In this document: positions 15,286 to 22,507 of the stretch, piece after piece
Numbering within the stretch: the stretch's first letter is position 1
Layout of the letters: each line of letters starts with the position of its first letter
Assembly: GCF_900091555.1 (NCBI RefSeq)
Contig: NZ_FMCX01000006.1
Coordinates: forward strand, 29,106 to 93,105
DNA: 64,000 nt
Reading direction: 5' to 3'
Source of the DNA: Micromonospora mirobrigensis
GTDB taxonomy: Bacteria > Actinomycetota > Actinomycetes > Mycobacteriales > Micromonosporaceae
The notes under the pieces: generated by a model
What the model was told of the DNA's origin: nothing
The model's input: only the letters and a program-made list of their open reading frames with translations
The model's database searches: none
Made by a program: the position numbers and the translations under genes

Positions 15286-15337
15286 TTGCGCGAATACAAC
15301 GTCGCGCTGTACCTTGCGAATACAACGCCAAGTTGTA
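15286..15337. promoter_or_regulatory. Operator-like repeats in the divergent control region
   Basis: CGAATACAACG occurs at 15291-15301 and 15317-15327, a 26-base period, and the second copy runs into the inverted repeat TACAAC-5 nt-GTTGTA (15321-15337). This lies upstream of the HTH gene at 15258 (minus) and of the long plus-strand transfer operon. The remaining gap to 15615 shows no convincing gene; an open extension of the DUF6284 frame there lacks a ribosome-binding site. Confidence 0.6.
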
Positions 15338-15615
15338 AAGCCGGATGGTTCGGGGTACGGCGGCACACCGTTGCCGCACGCCCACGAACCGCCGCGAGCT
15401 GCACGTTCATTGAGAACTCCACAGCGACAGGAATGAGTGCGCGTGGGTCGCCGAGCGGCATCCCTGCCATGAGCCACCTGGTGGCCGACCCCGGTAGATC
15501 CCGGGCGAGCGGGGCGAGCGGAGCGGGTCACGCGCATTGCACCACCTGCCTCGGTGCGGCCCTTGGCCGCGGCCCGAGGCGTATCCCGCGTCATCGACCT
15601 GTCCCGGAGGTTCCC

Positions 15616-15861
15616 GTGAGGAAGCACCTCGCACCCATCACCGCCGAGCCGGCCGCCGAAGACTTGGCCGCCATCGAGGCGGAGTGGCCGCTGATCGCGG
15701 CCGAGCTGGACGTGCTCGACGCCGAAATCACCCTGCTCTACGCCGAGGACCACGGCGGCCCGACCGCGCTGGACTGGCGGCGGTTGCGCCGGGCCGAGTC
15801 CCGCGTCATCCGCGCCGCCGCTGACCTGACCACCCGCACCGGCCCGCGTCGCGCGGCCTGA
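15616..15861 (+). CDS. DUF6284-type small protein of AICEs
   Basis: Product of 81 residues, GTG start at 15616 with GGAGG five bases upstream. The core AAEDLAAIEAEWPLIAAELDVLDAEITLL ... RRLRRAESRVIRAA is the two-helix pattern of DUF6284, common at the head of actinomycete element operons; the function is unknown. Its stop overlaps the next ATG by one base, opening a long chain of coupled genes. Confidence 0.65.
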   Translation: MRKHLAPITAEPAAEDLAAIEAEWPLIAAELDVLDAEITLLYAEDHGGPTALDWRRLRRAESRVIRAAADLTTRTGPRRAA

Positions 15862-16235
15862 TGTCCCGTATCCGCGCCGCCTACTGGGATCCGGACGGAG
15901 CGACGTTCGGCATCCCGACCTTCTGGTGGCGGGGTGCCCCGCCCGGCTACGCCACCCGCCGCCAACTGCGTGCCGCCGGCCTGCGGCCTGGCGGTCAGCC
16001 GATCGCCGCTCAGGTGCTCTGGCAAGGCGTCGGTGGTACCCGTGCCGCCTACCTCTACCGGGTCGACCTGGCCCGCCCGAAGCGCACCGCCACTACCGCC
16101 CAACTCCGCGCCATCCGGGCCGCCCTGCTGGCCCGCCGTACCTGCCCGACCTGCCGGCAGGTGTGCAGCTACTACATCCCGCGCTCGCTCGGCGAGTGCA
16201 CCGACTGCGCCTACCCACAGGAGGCCGCCGCATGA
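15861..16235 (+). CDS. Zinc-binding RRQ-type protein of AICEs
   Basis: Product of 124 residues. The first part has FWWRGAPPGYATRRQLRAAGLRPGGQP, a block typical of these elements, followed by VDLARPKRTATTAQLRAIRAALLARRTCPTC. The C-terminus has two Cys pairs (CPTCRQVC and ECTDC), a small zinc ribbon. It is coupled at both ends (one-base overlap with the gene before, ATGA overlap with the Nudix gene). DNA or RNA binding is likely but unproven. Confidence 0.65.
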   Translation: MSRIRAAYWDPDGATFGIPTFWWRGAPPGYATRRQLRAAGLRPGGQPIAAQVLWQGVGGTRAAYLYRVDLARPKRTATTAQLRAIRAALLARRTCPTCRQVCSYYIPRSLGECTDCAYPQEAAA

Positions 16236-16906
16236 TCCCCCGCACCTACACCGACCCGTCCGTGCTGGCCGGCATCACGTCCGGCGAGCCGTGGGCCGAC
16301 CCGGAGATGGACCCGACCCGCATCGACTGGCCCGCCCGGCAGGCCGCCGCCGCGATCCCGTTCCGCGTGGTCGACGGCCGTCCGGTCAACCCTTGCGAGT
16401 CGACCGGCATCCGGTACGGCCGCAACCAGCTCGGCCACTGGGGCGAGCAGGTTTGCGCCGACGCCCTCGTGTCGCTCTACGACTACAACCGGCACCGCTG
16501 GATCGTGATGGTCGAGCGCAGCGACGGCCACGGATGGGCGCTGCCCGGCGGCTACGTCGACCCCGGCGAGACCCCGGCCGACGCCGCCGTACGGGAACTG
16601 GCCGAGGAAACCGGCCTGATCCTGCGCCACCAGCGCTGGCACCTCTCGCCGCCGCGCTACGTACCCGACCCCCGCGCCAGCGACGAGGCGTGGATGGTCA
16701 CCGTCCTGGCCCGCACCTGGCTCGGCCACTTCCACCGCACCGACTTCCCGCCCGTCACCGGCACCGACGACGCCCGCCAGGCGCTATGGCTGCCCGCCGA
16801 CGACTACGACGTGCTCGCCGACTACCTCGCCGACGCCCACCACGGCCGCGTGTTCCCCGCCCACCGTGACCTGCTCACCACCGAACTGGACGAGGTGACC
16901 CGATGA
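16232..16906 (+). CDS. Nudix hydrolase, Pif-like
   Basis: Product of 224 residues. The ATG at 16232 overlaps the previous stop (ATGA) and follows AGGAGG. A complete Nudix box is present: GGYVDPGETPADAA then VRELAEETGL, with the metal-binding REL..EE residues. A preceding block (YGRNQLGHWGEQVCADALVSLYD) is specific to the element family. In pSAM2 the Nudix protein Pif confers immunity against redundant transfer; a similar role here is inferred from position. An alternative is sanitation of nucleotides during element replication. Confidence 0.82.
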   Translation: MIPRTYTDPSVLAGITSGEPWADPEMDPTRIDWPARQAAAAIPFRVVDGRPVNPCESTGIRYGRNQLGHWGEQVCADALVSLYDYNRHRWIVMVERSDGHGWALPGGYVDPGETPADAAVRELAEETGLILRHQRWHLSPPRYVPDPRASDEAWMVTVLARTWLGHFHRTDFPPVTGTDDARQALWLPADDYDVLADYLADAHHGRVFPAHRDLLTTELDEVTR

Positions 16907-17700
16907 CCGCCCCCACCATCAACGGCACCCGCTACCCGCAGCCCATCGACGCGCTGCTACCCGCAGCCCGCGCCCTGGACCTGCCCGAGGGCGAGACGTT
17001 CCCCTCGCGGAACCGGCTCATGCGCGAGTTCCGCATCGGCGCACCCAAGGCCGGGGAACTGCTCGCCCTGCTCAAGACCGAGGCCGCCGCGCCGGCCGAC
17101 ACCGCCGAGCCGGCCGCCACGGACCCGGCCCTCACCCGGCCGGAGCCCGAGCCCGCCGCGCCGGCCGAGCCGGACCCCACGCCCGCGCCGGAGATCACGC
17201 CCGCCGAGCGGCCGACCGAGGCCAGCACGGTCAGTCGCCCGGACACGCCCACACCGACCGCACCGCCCGCGCCGCCTCGGTCGGCAGTGGCGTGGCCGGT
17301 GATCCTGCTCGCGCTGCCCGCGTTCGTGGCCATCTGGTCCGGGTGGGTAGGCCTCGGCGAACTCACCGGATTCGGCATCGTGCACCCGCTGCCAGGCATC
17401 TGGGACAGCTTCTCCATCAACTCGGCGATCACTCTGCCGATCGGGGTGGAGACCTACGGCGCTTACGCCCTCTACGTGTGGCTGTCCGGCCGAGTGCCGG
17501 ACCGGGCACGCCGGTTCGCCCGCTGGTCTGCCATCGCCTCGCTGCTGGTCGGCGCGCTCGGCCAGGTCGCCTACCACCTGCTCGCCGCCGCCGGCATCAC
17601 CTCGGCCCCGTGGTGGATCACCACCGCCGTGGCCTGCCTCCCCGTCGCGGTGCTCGGCATGGGCGCCGCACTGGCCCACCTCGTGCGAGAGGACCACTGA
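16903..17700 (+). CDS. Spd-like (DUF2637-type) membrane protein
   Basis: Product of 265 residues, coupled to the Nudix gene by an ATGA overlap. An N-terminal HTH-like part (SRNRLMREFRIGAPKAGELLALL, about 35-58) is followed by a Pro/Ala/Glu linker (60-125) and four hydrophobic spans (SAVAWPVILLALPAFVAI; the segment around ITLPIGVETYGAYALYVWL; WSAIASLLVGALGQVAYHLL; WWITTAVACLPVAVLGMGAAL). This is the arrangement of the spread (Spd) proteins that pass conjugating DNA along mycelium, working beside TraB. Function is inferred from family and position. Confidence 0.7.
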   Translation: MTAPTINGTRYPQPIDALLPAARALDLPEGETFPSRNRLMREFRIGAPKAGELLALLKTEAAAPADTAEPAATDPALTRPEPEPAAPAEPDPTPAPEITPAERPTEASTVSRPDTPTPTAPPAPPRSAVAWPVILLALPAFVAIWSGWVGLGELTGFGIVHPLPGIWDSFSINSAITLPIGVETYGAYALYVWLSGRVPDRARRFARWSAIASLLVGALGQVAYHLLAAAGITSAPWWITTAVACLPVAVLGMGAALAHLVREDH

Positions 17701-17701
17701 C

Positions 17702-17887
17702 ATGGCCAAGAAGCTGATCAGCCGCGCCGTTAACGCGCTCACCCGCTGCCCCGCCTGCAAAGGCTCGGGGAAGGTCGCGCACTACCGGCAGGGCTGCAAC
17801 GAGGTCATCCAGAACGGCCGGACCGTCGCCGAGACCGACTGCACGGTCATGAAGACCTGCGACACCTGCGGCGGCACCGGCCGCTAG
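17702..17887 (+). CDS. Small CxxCxGxG zinc-finger protein
   Basis: Product of 61 residues beginning one base after the preceding stop. Two DnaJ-like half sites are seen: CPACKGSGK near residue 16 and CDTCGGTG at the end, enough to bind one zinc. Such proteins are common between spd and tra in actinomycete elements. No more precise role can be given. Confidence 0.7.
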   Translation: MAKKLISRAVNALTRCPACKGSGKVAHYRQGCNEVIQNGRTVAETDCTVMKTCDTCGGTGR

Positions 17888-17975
17888 CTCTACCCGGCGG
17901 CGCGGCCCCTGGCTTCCCAACCTGCGCCGCGCCGCCGGCCCTCCCGTCAGCCGCATGACCTCAGGAGAGGCACCC

Positions 17976-18101
17976 ATGATCCCCCGACGCGCACCCAACC
18001 CGCACTCCCGCACCGTCCTGCTCCCGTGCGGCAAGCACTACGCCACCTTGTGGGGCAACGCCACCCCGCCCACGACCTGCGCCGACTGCGATCGCCGGTG
18101 A
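17976..18101 (+). CDS. Very small zinc-ribbon-like protein
   Basis: A 41-residue frame from the ATG at 17976, preceded by AGGAGAGG. It reads MIPRRAPNPHSRTVLLPCGK ... TTCADCDRR, with one Cys followed by a CADC pair and a nearby His, suggesting zinc binding. Its stop overlaps the next GTG (GTGA). The good ribosome-binding site and coupling support it as a gene despite its size. Confidence 0.55.
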   Translation: MIPRRAPNPHSRTVLLPCGKHYATLWGNATPPTTCADCDRR

Positions 18102-18283
18102 GCACCCCGAAGCGGTCGACCGCCGCGAAGTCCTCGCCGAGCGAGGACGTGTTCAAGGGCTTCCGCACCTCACGCGGCGGCTTCACCGGCACTGCCAAGG
18201 GCGGCGGCCGGATCTGGAACGAGAACGAGCACCGCCCGACCTCCCGCACCCCCGCGACCCGCAAGGAGGCCCGCCGTGGCTAA
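18098..18283 (+). CDS. Small basic protein preceding the translocase gene
   Basis: Product of 61 residues from the GTG at 18098, coupled to the preceding stop. It is rich in Lys/Arg/Gly/Ser (SEDVFKGFRTSRGGFTGTAKGGGRIWNENEHRPTSRTPATRKEARRG) and probably disordered. It overlaps the start of the TraB-like gene by eight bases, so it may mainly secure coupled translation, or assist the translocase. No family recognised. Confidence 0.55.
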   Translation: MSTPKRSTAAKSSPSEDVFKGFRTSRGGFTGTAKGGGRIWNENEHRPTSRTPATRKEARRG

Positions 18284-20495
18284 CCCTCACCCCCACGATG
18301 ACGACCGTTTCGACTGGCAGGCCGCAGAGAACGACCTGACCGGCCCGGATGCCGAGGTGGTGGACCTGGACGCCGCCCGGTCCCGCCGCGACGGCACCGA
18401 CCCCGGCGATGACCTGGACGACGACAACCCGACCGGCGGGCCGGTGCTGGTCGACAGCATCGACGCGCAGCGACGCCCGCGGTTCACCCTCGCCGGCTTC
18501 CGGGACGCGCAGCGCCGGCCGATCCTGCCGGGGTGGCTACGCTCCCGATCCGAGTTCACCGGCAACCTGACCTGGGCCACCGGCCTGGCCGGGCACGGGG
18601 TGCTCTACCACGGGCTGCGGGTGCCGAAGTACGCCGGGAAGTTGGCCTGGCGCGCCCCGGCCGGGCTGGGCCGGGTGGTCGGCGGGTACGGCCGCTGGCT
18701 GTTCGACCTGGAAGCCGAGCCGGTCCGGCAGGCCGTGGTCCGCGCCGCCGTCACCCGCCCGGAAGAGGCCAAGACCTACGAAACCCTCGCGCGGCGCCGG
18801 GACCGGCGGGTGCGCTGGCGTGGCCTGACCGCCGTCGCCCTCGCCCTGGTGCTGCTGGCCGGGGTCGGGGTGCTGCTGGCCGCGCCGCCTGGCGTCCAGA
18901 TTGCCGCCCTCGCCGTGGCCCTGCTGGTGTTCGGGGTGCTCGGCGCGCCGGCCGATCGGCCGTTGCTCGATACCGCCGTGGTCCGCGCCCCGGTTACCCC
19001 GCTGACCTCGGACGAGGTGGTGCGCGCCCTGGCCGCGCTGAACATCCCGGGCATCAACCAAGCGCTGCGGCGCGGGGACACCGGGAAGCGGTGGTTCCCG
19101 GCACCGATCACCCGGGAGAACGGCACCGGGTGGCGCGCCGACGTGGAGCTGCCGCGCGGCGTCACCGCCTCGGCCGTGGTGGAAAAGCGCGAGGAACTGG
19201 CCGCCGCCCTCACCCGCCCGCTCGGCTGCGTGTGGCCCGAGGCCAACGCCGAGATCCACCCCGGCCGGCTCGTGCTGTTCGTCGCCGACAAGGACATGAG
19301 CCGGTCCAAGCAGAACCCGTGGCCGCTGCTCAAGTCCGGTGCGGTGGACCTGTTCAAGCCGTTCCCGTTCGGCACCGACCCACGCGGCCGGGCCGTAACG
19401 CTCACGCTGATGTTCGCGTCGATGATCGTCGGGTCGATCCCGCGCATGGGCAAGACGTTCTCGCTGCGGCTGGCGATGCTCGGCGCAACGTTGGACCCGC
19501 GCGCGTGGGTGCTGGCGTTCGACCTCAAGGGCACGGGCGACCTGTCGCCTCTTGAGCCGGTCTGCCACCGCTACCGGGCCGGTGACGAAGACGAGGACAT
19601 CGCCTACGGCCTGGCCGCCATGCGGGAGATCCGCACCGAGCTGCGCCGCCGCACGAAGGTCATCCGGGAACTGCCGCGTGACCTGTGCCCCGAGAACAAG
19701 GTCACCCCCGACCTGGCCAGCACGAAGCGCCTCGGGTTGCAGCCCATCGTGATCGGGGTGGACGAGTGCCAGGTGTGGTTCGAACACCCGAAGTACGGCG
19801 ACGAGTTCGAAGAGATCTGCACCGACCTGATCAAGCGCGGCCCGGCCGCCGGGATCACGCTGATCCTGGCCACCCAGCGCCCTGACGCCAAGAGCCTGCC
19901 CACCGGCATCAGCGCCAACGCGGTGCTGCGGTTCTGCCTCAAGGTCATGGGCCACACCGAAAACGACATGGTGCTCGGCACGTCGATGCACAAGAGCGGC
20001 ATCAAGGCCACCATGTTCAGCCGGCGTGACCGGGGCATCGGCTACCTCGCCGGTGAGGGCGACGATCCGACGATCACCCGCACGTTCTACATCGACGGGC
20101 CGACCGCCGAGCAGGTCGTCCGCAGGGCGAGGGCGCTGCGGGAGAAGGCCGGCACCCTCACCGGCCACGCCGCCGGGCAGGTAGTCGACACCACGGCGGT
20201 GCGGCGGGACACCCTGTTGGACGACATCGCCGCCGTCATGTCCGACACCGAGGCCAAGTTGTGGTCCGAGGTGGTCTGCGACCGGCTCGCCGGCCTGCGA
20301 CCCGAGATCTACGCCGGCCTCACCCGTGAGCAGTTGACCGCCGCGCTCAAGCCCTACGGCGTGACCACCGGGCAGGTGTGGGGCACCGACCCCGACACCG
20401 GCAAGGGCGCCAACAGGCGCGGCATCGACCGCGCGCACATCCTCACCGCGATCACCAAGCGTGACCGCGACCACGGCGGCCGGGCCGCCGGCTAG
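18276..20495 (+). CDS. FtsK/SpoIIIE-type DNA translocase (TraB/TraSA-like)
   Basis: Product of 739 residues. After an acidic N-terminus (1-60) there are two adjacent membrane spans (about 183-222), then a RecA-like motor: Walker A GSIPRMGKT (386-394), FDLKGTGDLSP, Walker B IVIGVDE (491-497), and LILATQRPDAKSLPTGISANA (the FtsK-type sensor). The C-terminus (about 670-739) resembles a small winged-helix DNA-recognition part. This is the single protein that pumps double-stranded element DNA between mycelia. The start GTG at 18276 follows AAGGAGG. A repeat cluster directly downstream may be its recognition locus. Confidence 0.88.
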   Translation: MANPHPHDDDRFDWQAAENDLTGPDAEVVDLDAARSRRDGTDPGDDLDDDNPTGGPVLVDSIDAQRRPRFTLAGFRDAQRRPILPGWLRSRSEFTGNLTWATGLAGHGVLYHGLRVPKYAGKLAWRAPAGLGRVVGGYGRWLFDLEAEPVRQAVVRAAVTRPEEAKTYETLARRRDRRVRWRGLTAVALALVLLAGVGVLLAAPPGVQIAALAVALLVFGVLGAPADRPLLDTAVVRAPVTPLTSDEVVRALAALNIPGINQALRRGDTGKRWFPAPITRENGTGWRADVELPRGVTASAVVEKREELAAALTRPLGCVWPEANAEIHPGRLVLFVADKDMSRSKQNPWPLLKSGAVDLFKPFPFGTDPRGRAVTLTLMFASMIVGSIPRMGKTFSLRLAMLGATLDPRAWVLAFDLKGTGDLSPLEPVCHRYRAGDEDEDIAYGLAAMREIRTELRRRTKVIRELPRDLCPENKVTPDLASTKRLGLQPIVIGVDECQVWFEHPKYGDEFEEICTDLIKRGPAAGITLILATQRPDAKSLPTGISANAVLRFCLKVMGHTENDMVLGTSMHKSGIKATMFSRRDRGIGYLAGEGDDPTITRTFYIDGPTAEQVVRRARALREKAGTLTGHAAGQVVDTTAVRRDTLLDDIAAVMSDTEAKLWSEVVCDRLAGLRPEIYAGLTREQLTAALKPYGVTTGQVWGTDPDTGKGANRRGIDRAHILTAITKRDRDHGGRAAG

Positions 20496-20506
20496 CCCTA
20501 CCGATC

Positions 20507-20596
20507 GCCGCTAGGTCTAGCGGCAAGCCCCGCTAGACCTAGCGGCACCACTAGCAACCAATTCGAAACCTGATCAGCGCCCTAGTCCCTAGCGGC
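20507..20596. promoter_or_regulatory. CTAGCGGC repeat cluster, candidate clt transfer locus
   Basis: A 17-bp perfect inverted repeat (20507-20523 and 20530-20546, loop 6) is made of the octamer CTAGCGGC in both orientations; each arm is itself nearly palindromic. A further copy lies at 20589-20596. It stands 12 bases after the translocase stop, where the clt of TraB-type systems (short repeats bound by the TraB C-terminus) is found. It could instead be a terminator or operator. Confidence 0.5.
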
Positions 20597-20638
20597 GTCG
20601 ACTCTGCACACCCTGAAACGGTCCTCAGGAGGCGATCC

Positions 20639-20884
20639 GTGGTCACCCTCGTCCTGCTAGCTAGCCTCGCCCTCGCCGGTTACGCACTGTCATACCTGGC
20701 GCTGTGCTACGCCAAGCCGTTCGGCCGCTGCCGCCGCTGCAAGGGAGCCGGCCAGCGCCCCGGACTGATCATCCGCCGCCTCACCCGCGAGTGCCGCCGC
20801 TGCGGCGCGACCGGCAAGCGCGTGCGCGTCGGCCGCCGGCTGATCGAGCACGTCCGCACCGAGTACCGGGCCGGGCAGCAGTGA
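20639..20884 (+). CDS. Small membrane-anchored zinc-ribbon protein
   Basis: Product of 81 residues. The GTG at 20639 has AGGAGG six bases upstream. One hydrophobic N-terminal span (VTLVLLASLALAGYALSYLAL) is followed by two CxxC pairs, CRRCKGAGQ and CRRCGATGK, a DnaJ-like zinc site facing the cytoplasm. It opens the second coupled operon of the element, and its stop overlaps the next GTG. Function unknown. Confidence 0.7.
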   Translation: MVTLVLLASLALAGYALSYLALCYAKPFGRCRRCKGAGQRPGLIIRRLTRECRRCGATGKRVRVGRRLIEHVRTEYRAGQQ

Positions 20885-21177
20885 CCGGCCGGCAGCGCGA
20901 CGGTCACACCGACTGGTGCGCCGGGGGTCACCGCTGCGGCCTCGGCGAGCACCGCTCCGAAGAGATCGTGATCGACCTTCCCGGCCACGGCCGCGCCGTC
21001 CTCGTCCGCGTCCGCACCGCCGCCGGCCGGGAGCACGCCGAGGTCCGCGTCCGCGTCGCCCTGGCCGCCGCCGAGCTGCCCGCCCGCCGACAGCTGGTTG
21101 GGCTGCTCGGCGACCTGCGCCAGGCCGTCACCCGCGCCGCGATCGCCGCCCGGCCTCGACCGAGGCGGGCTGCGTGA
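20881..21177 (+). CDS. Conserved small protein of AICEs, unknown
   Basis: Product of 98 residues, GTGA-coupled to the preceding gene. It starts with a Cys/His-rich patch (HTDWCAGGHRCGLGEHRSE) and continues with IVIDLPGHGRAVLVRVRTAAGREHAEVRVRVAL, a beta-rich part, and a C-terminal helix. I recall similar frames in Streptomyces elements but know of no function. Zinc binding by the first patch is plausible. Confidence 0.6.
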   Translation: MTGRQRDGHTDWCAGGHRCGLGEHRSEEIVIDLPGHGRAVLVRVRTAAGREHAEVRVRVALAAAELPARRQLVGLLGDLRQAVTRAAIAARPRPRRAA

Positions 21178-21476
21178 CGCCCGCGCCGCGCCGCGACGGC
21201 GCATCACCCCGCGACCCTCACCTCACCGGCGGCCTCGAAGTCTGGCTCACCGGCACGCTGGCCGAGCTGAACGCCGCCACCGCCGCCCTGGCCGCAGCCG
21301 GCCGGGTGGTTCAGCACGGCACCCGCCGGCCGCTGACCGGTGCCGACGCCGGCCGCCACCGGCTCTACCTGCGCCTCACCGTCGCCGCCGCCAAGCAGCC
21401 GACCCGCGCCCCGGATGCCTCGCGTGGGGCGCTGATCGACCTCGACTCCGCCCGCGCCCATCGCCGGCCCGCCTAA
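21174..21476 (+). CDS. Small protein of the replication operon, unknown
   Basis: Product of 100 residues from the GTG at 21174, GTGA-coupled to the gene before. The middle (LEVWLTGTLAELNAATAALAAAGRVVQHGTRRPLTGADAGRHRLYLRLTV) has an alternating strand-helix-strand pattern like a small ferredoxin-like fold. It ends 38 bases before the Prim-Pol gene. No family recognised. Confidence 0.6.
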   Translation: MTPAPRRDGASPRDPHLTGGLEVWLTGTLAELNAATAALAAAGRVVQHGTRRPLTGADAGRHRLYLRLTVAAAKQPTRAPDASRGALIDLDSARAHRRPA

Positions 21477-21514
21477 CCGCCGGCTCTCGGCTCGACCCCG
21501 GACAGGAGTTCCCT

Positions 21515-22507
21515 ATGTCTGACCTGCTCGCCGCCGCGCTCGCCCATGCCGCGCGCGGCTGGCACATCTTCCCCCTGCGGCCCGATGACAAGCGGCCCGC
21601 GTTCCCTGACCACACTGCCGACGACTGCGTCGGCCGCGACCCGCGCTGCCGCGACGGGCACGTCGGTTGGGAGCAGCGCGCTACCACCGACCCGGATCGC
21701 ATCCGCCGTGCCTGGTCGCGCCGCCCTTACGGCGTCGGCGTCGCGTGCGGCCCGTCCGGTCTGGTGGTGGTCGACCTGGATGTGCCCAAGCACCTCGGCG
21801 ACACCCCGCCGCCCGAGTGGGCAGGGGTGTGCGACGGATGGGGCGTGTTCGCCGCCCTCGCGGCTCGGCACGGCACCCCGCTCGACCCGTTCGACGGCTT
21901 CGGCCCGGACGCCGGCCCTCGCACCGGCATCGACGCCACCTACACCGTGGGCACCGGCAGCGGCGGCACCCACCTCTACTACCGCCACCCGACCAGCGGT
22001 CCCGCCCTGCGCAACACCACCGGTGACCGGGGCGGCCTCGGCTGGAAGGTCGACACCCGCGCCCACGGCGGTTACGTCGTCGCCGCCGGGTCGACGGTCG
22101 CCGGCCGCCCCTACGCCGTCGCCCTGGACTACGAGCCCGCGCCGCTGCCCGGGTGGCTGGCCGGGCTGCTCACCCCCGCCCTGCGACCGGCCCGGCGGGC
22201 AGCCGCGGTGACCCTGCCGGCCGACCGACACGGCCGGTACGTCGCTGCTGCGATCCGCCGTCAGGTCGCCCACCTTGCCGCCGCCACCGAAGGGCAGCGC
22301 AACCACGCGCTGTTCGCCTCGGCCGTGGCGCTCGGCCAGCTGGCCGCCGGGGGAGCGCTCACCGACGACGACGTCACGGCCGTCCTGGAACCGGTCGCCC
22401 TGTCGGTCGGGCTGCGGCCCGGCGAGGTGGCCCGGACGATCGCCTCCGGGCTGCGGGTCGGCGCGCGGCAGCCTCGCTACTTGGCCGACCTGGGGAGGGT
22501 GGCATGA
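21515..22507 (+). CDS. Bifunctional DNA primase/polymerase (Prim-Pol)
   Basis: Product of 330 residues. The ATG at 21515 has AGGAG seven bases upstream. The archaeo-eukaryotic primase fold is seen in AARGWHIFPLRPDDKRPA (11-28), VVVDLDVPKH (catalytic Asp87 and Asp89), GSGGTHLYYR (His153) and GWKVDTRAHGGYVVA (Asp180). It should prime and extend element DNA. The stop overlaps the ATG of the ATPase gene, so the two replication proteins are made together. This places the element in the Prim-Pol replication class of AICEs. Confidence 0.88.
   Translation: MSDLLAAALAHAARGWHIFPLRPDDKRPAFPDHTADDCVGRDPRCRDGHVGWEQRATTDPDRIRRAWSRRPYGVGVACGPSGLVVVDLDVPKHLGDTPPPEWAGVCDGWGVFAALAARHGTPLDPFDGFGPDAGPRTGIDATYTVGTGSGGTHLYYRHPTSGPALRNTTGDRGGLGWKVDTRAHGGYVVAAGSTVAGRPYAVALDYEPAPLPGWLAGLLTPALRPARRAAAVTLPADRHGRYVAAAIRRQVAHLAAATEGQRNHALFASAVALGQLAAGGALTDDDVTAVLEPVALSVGLRPGEVARTIASGLRVGARQPRYLADLGRVA

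Noticed and set aside
15433..15615. Longer N-terminus for the DUF6284-type protein
   Set aside because: The frame is open but the ATG at 15433 lacks a properly spaced ribosome-binding site, whereas the GTG at 15616 has GGAGG at five bases.
18537..20474. 645-codon antisense frame in the translocase gene
   Set aside because: Low-complexity composition; the sense strand encodes a complete FtsK-type motor.
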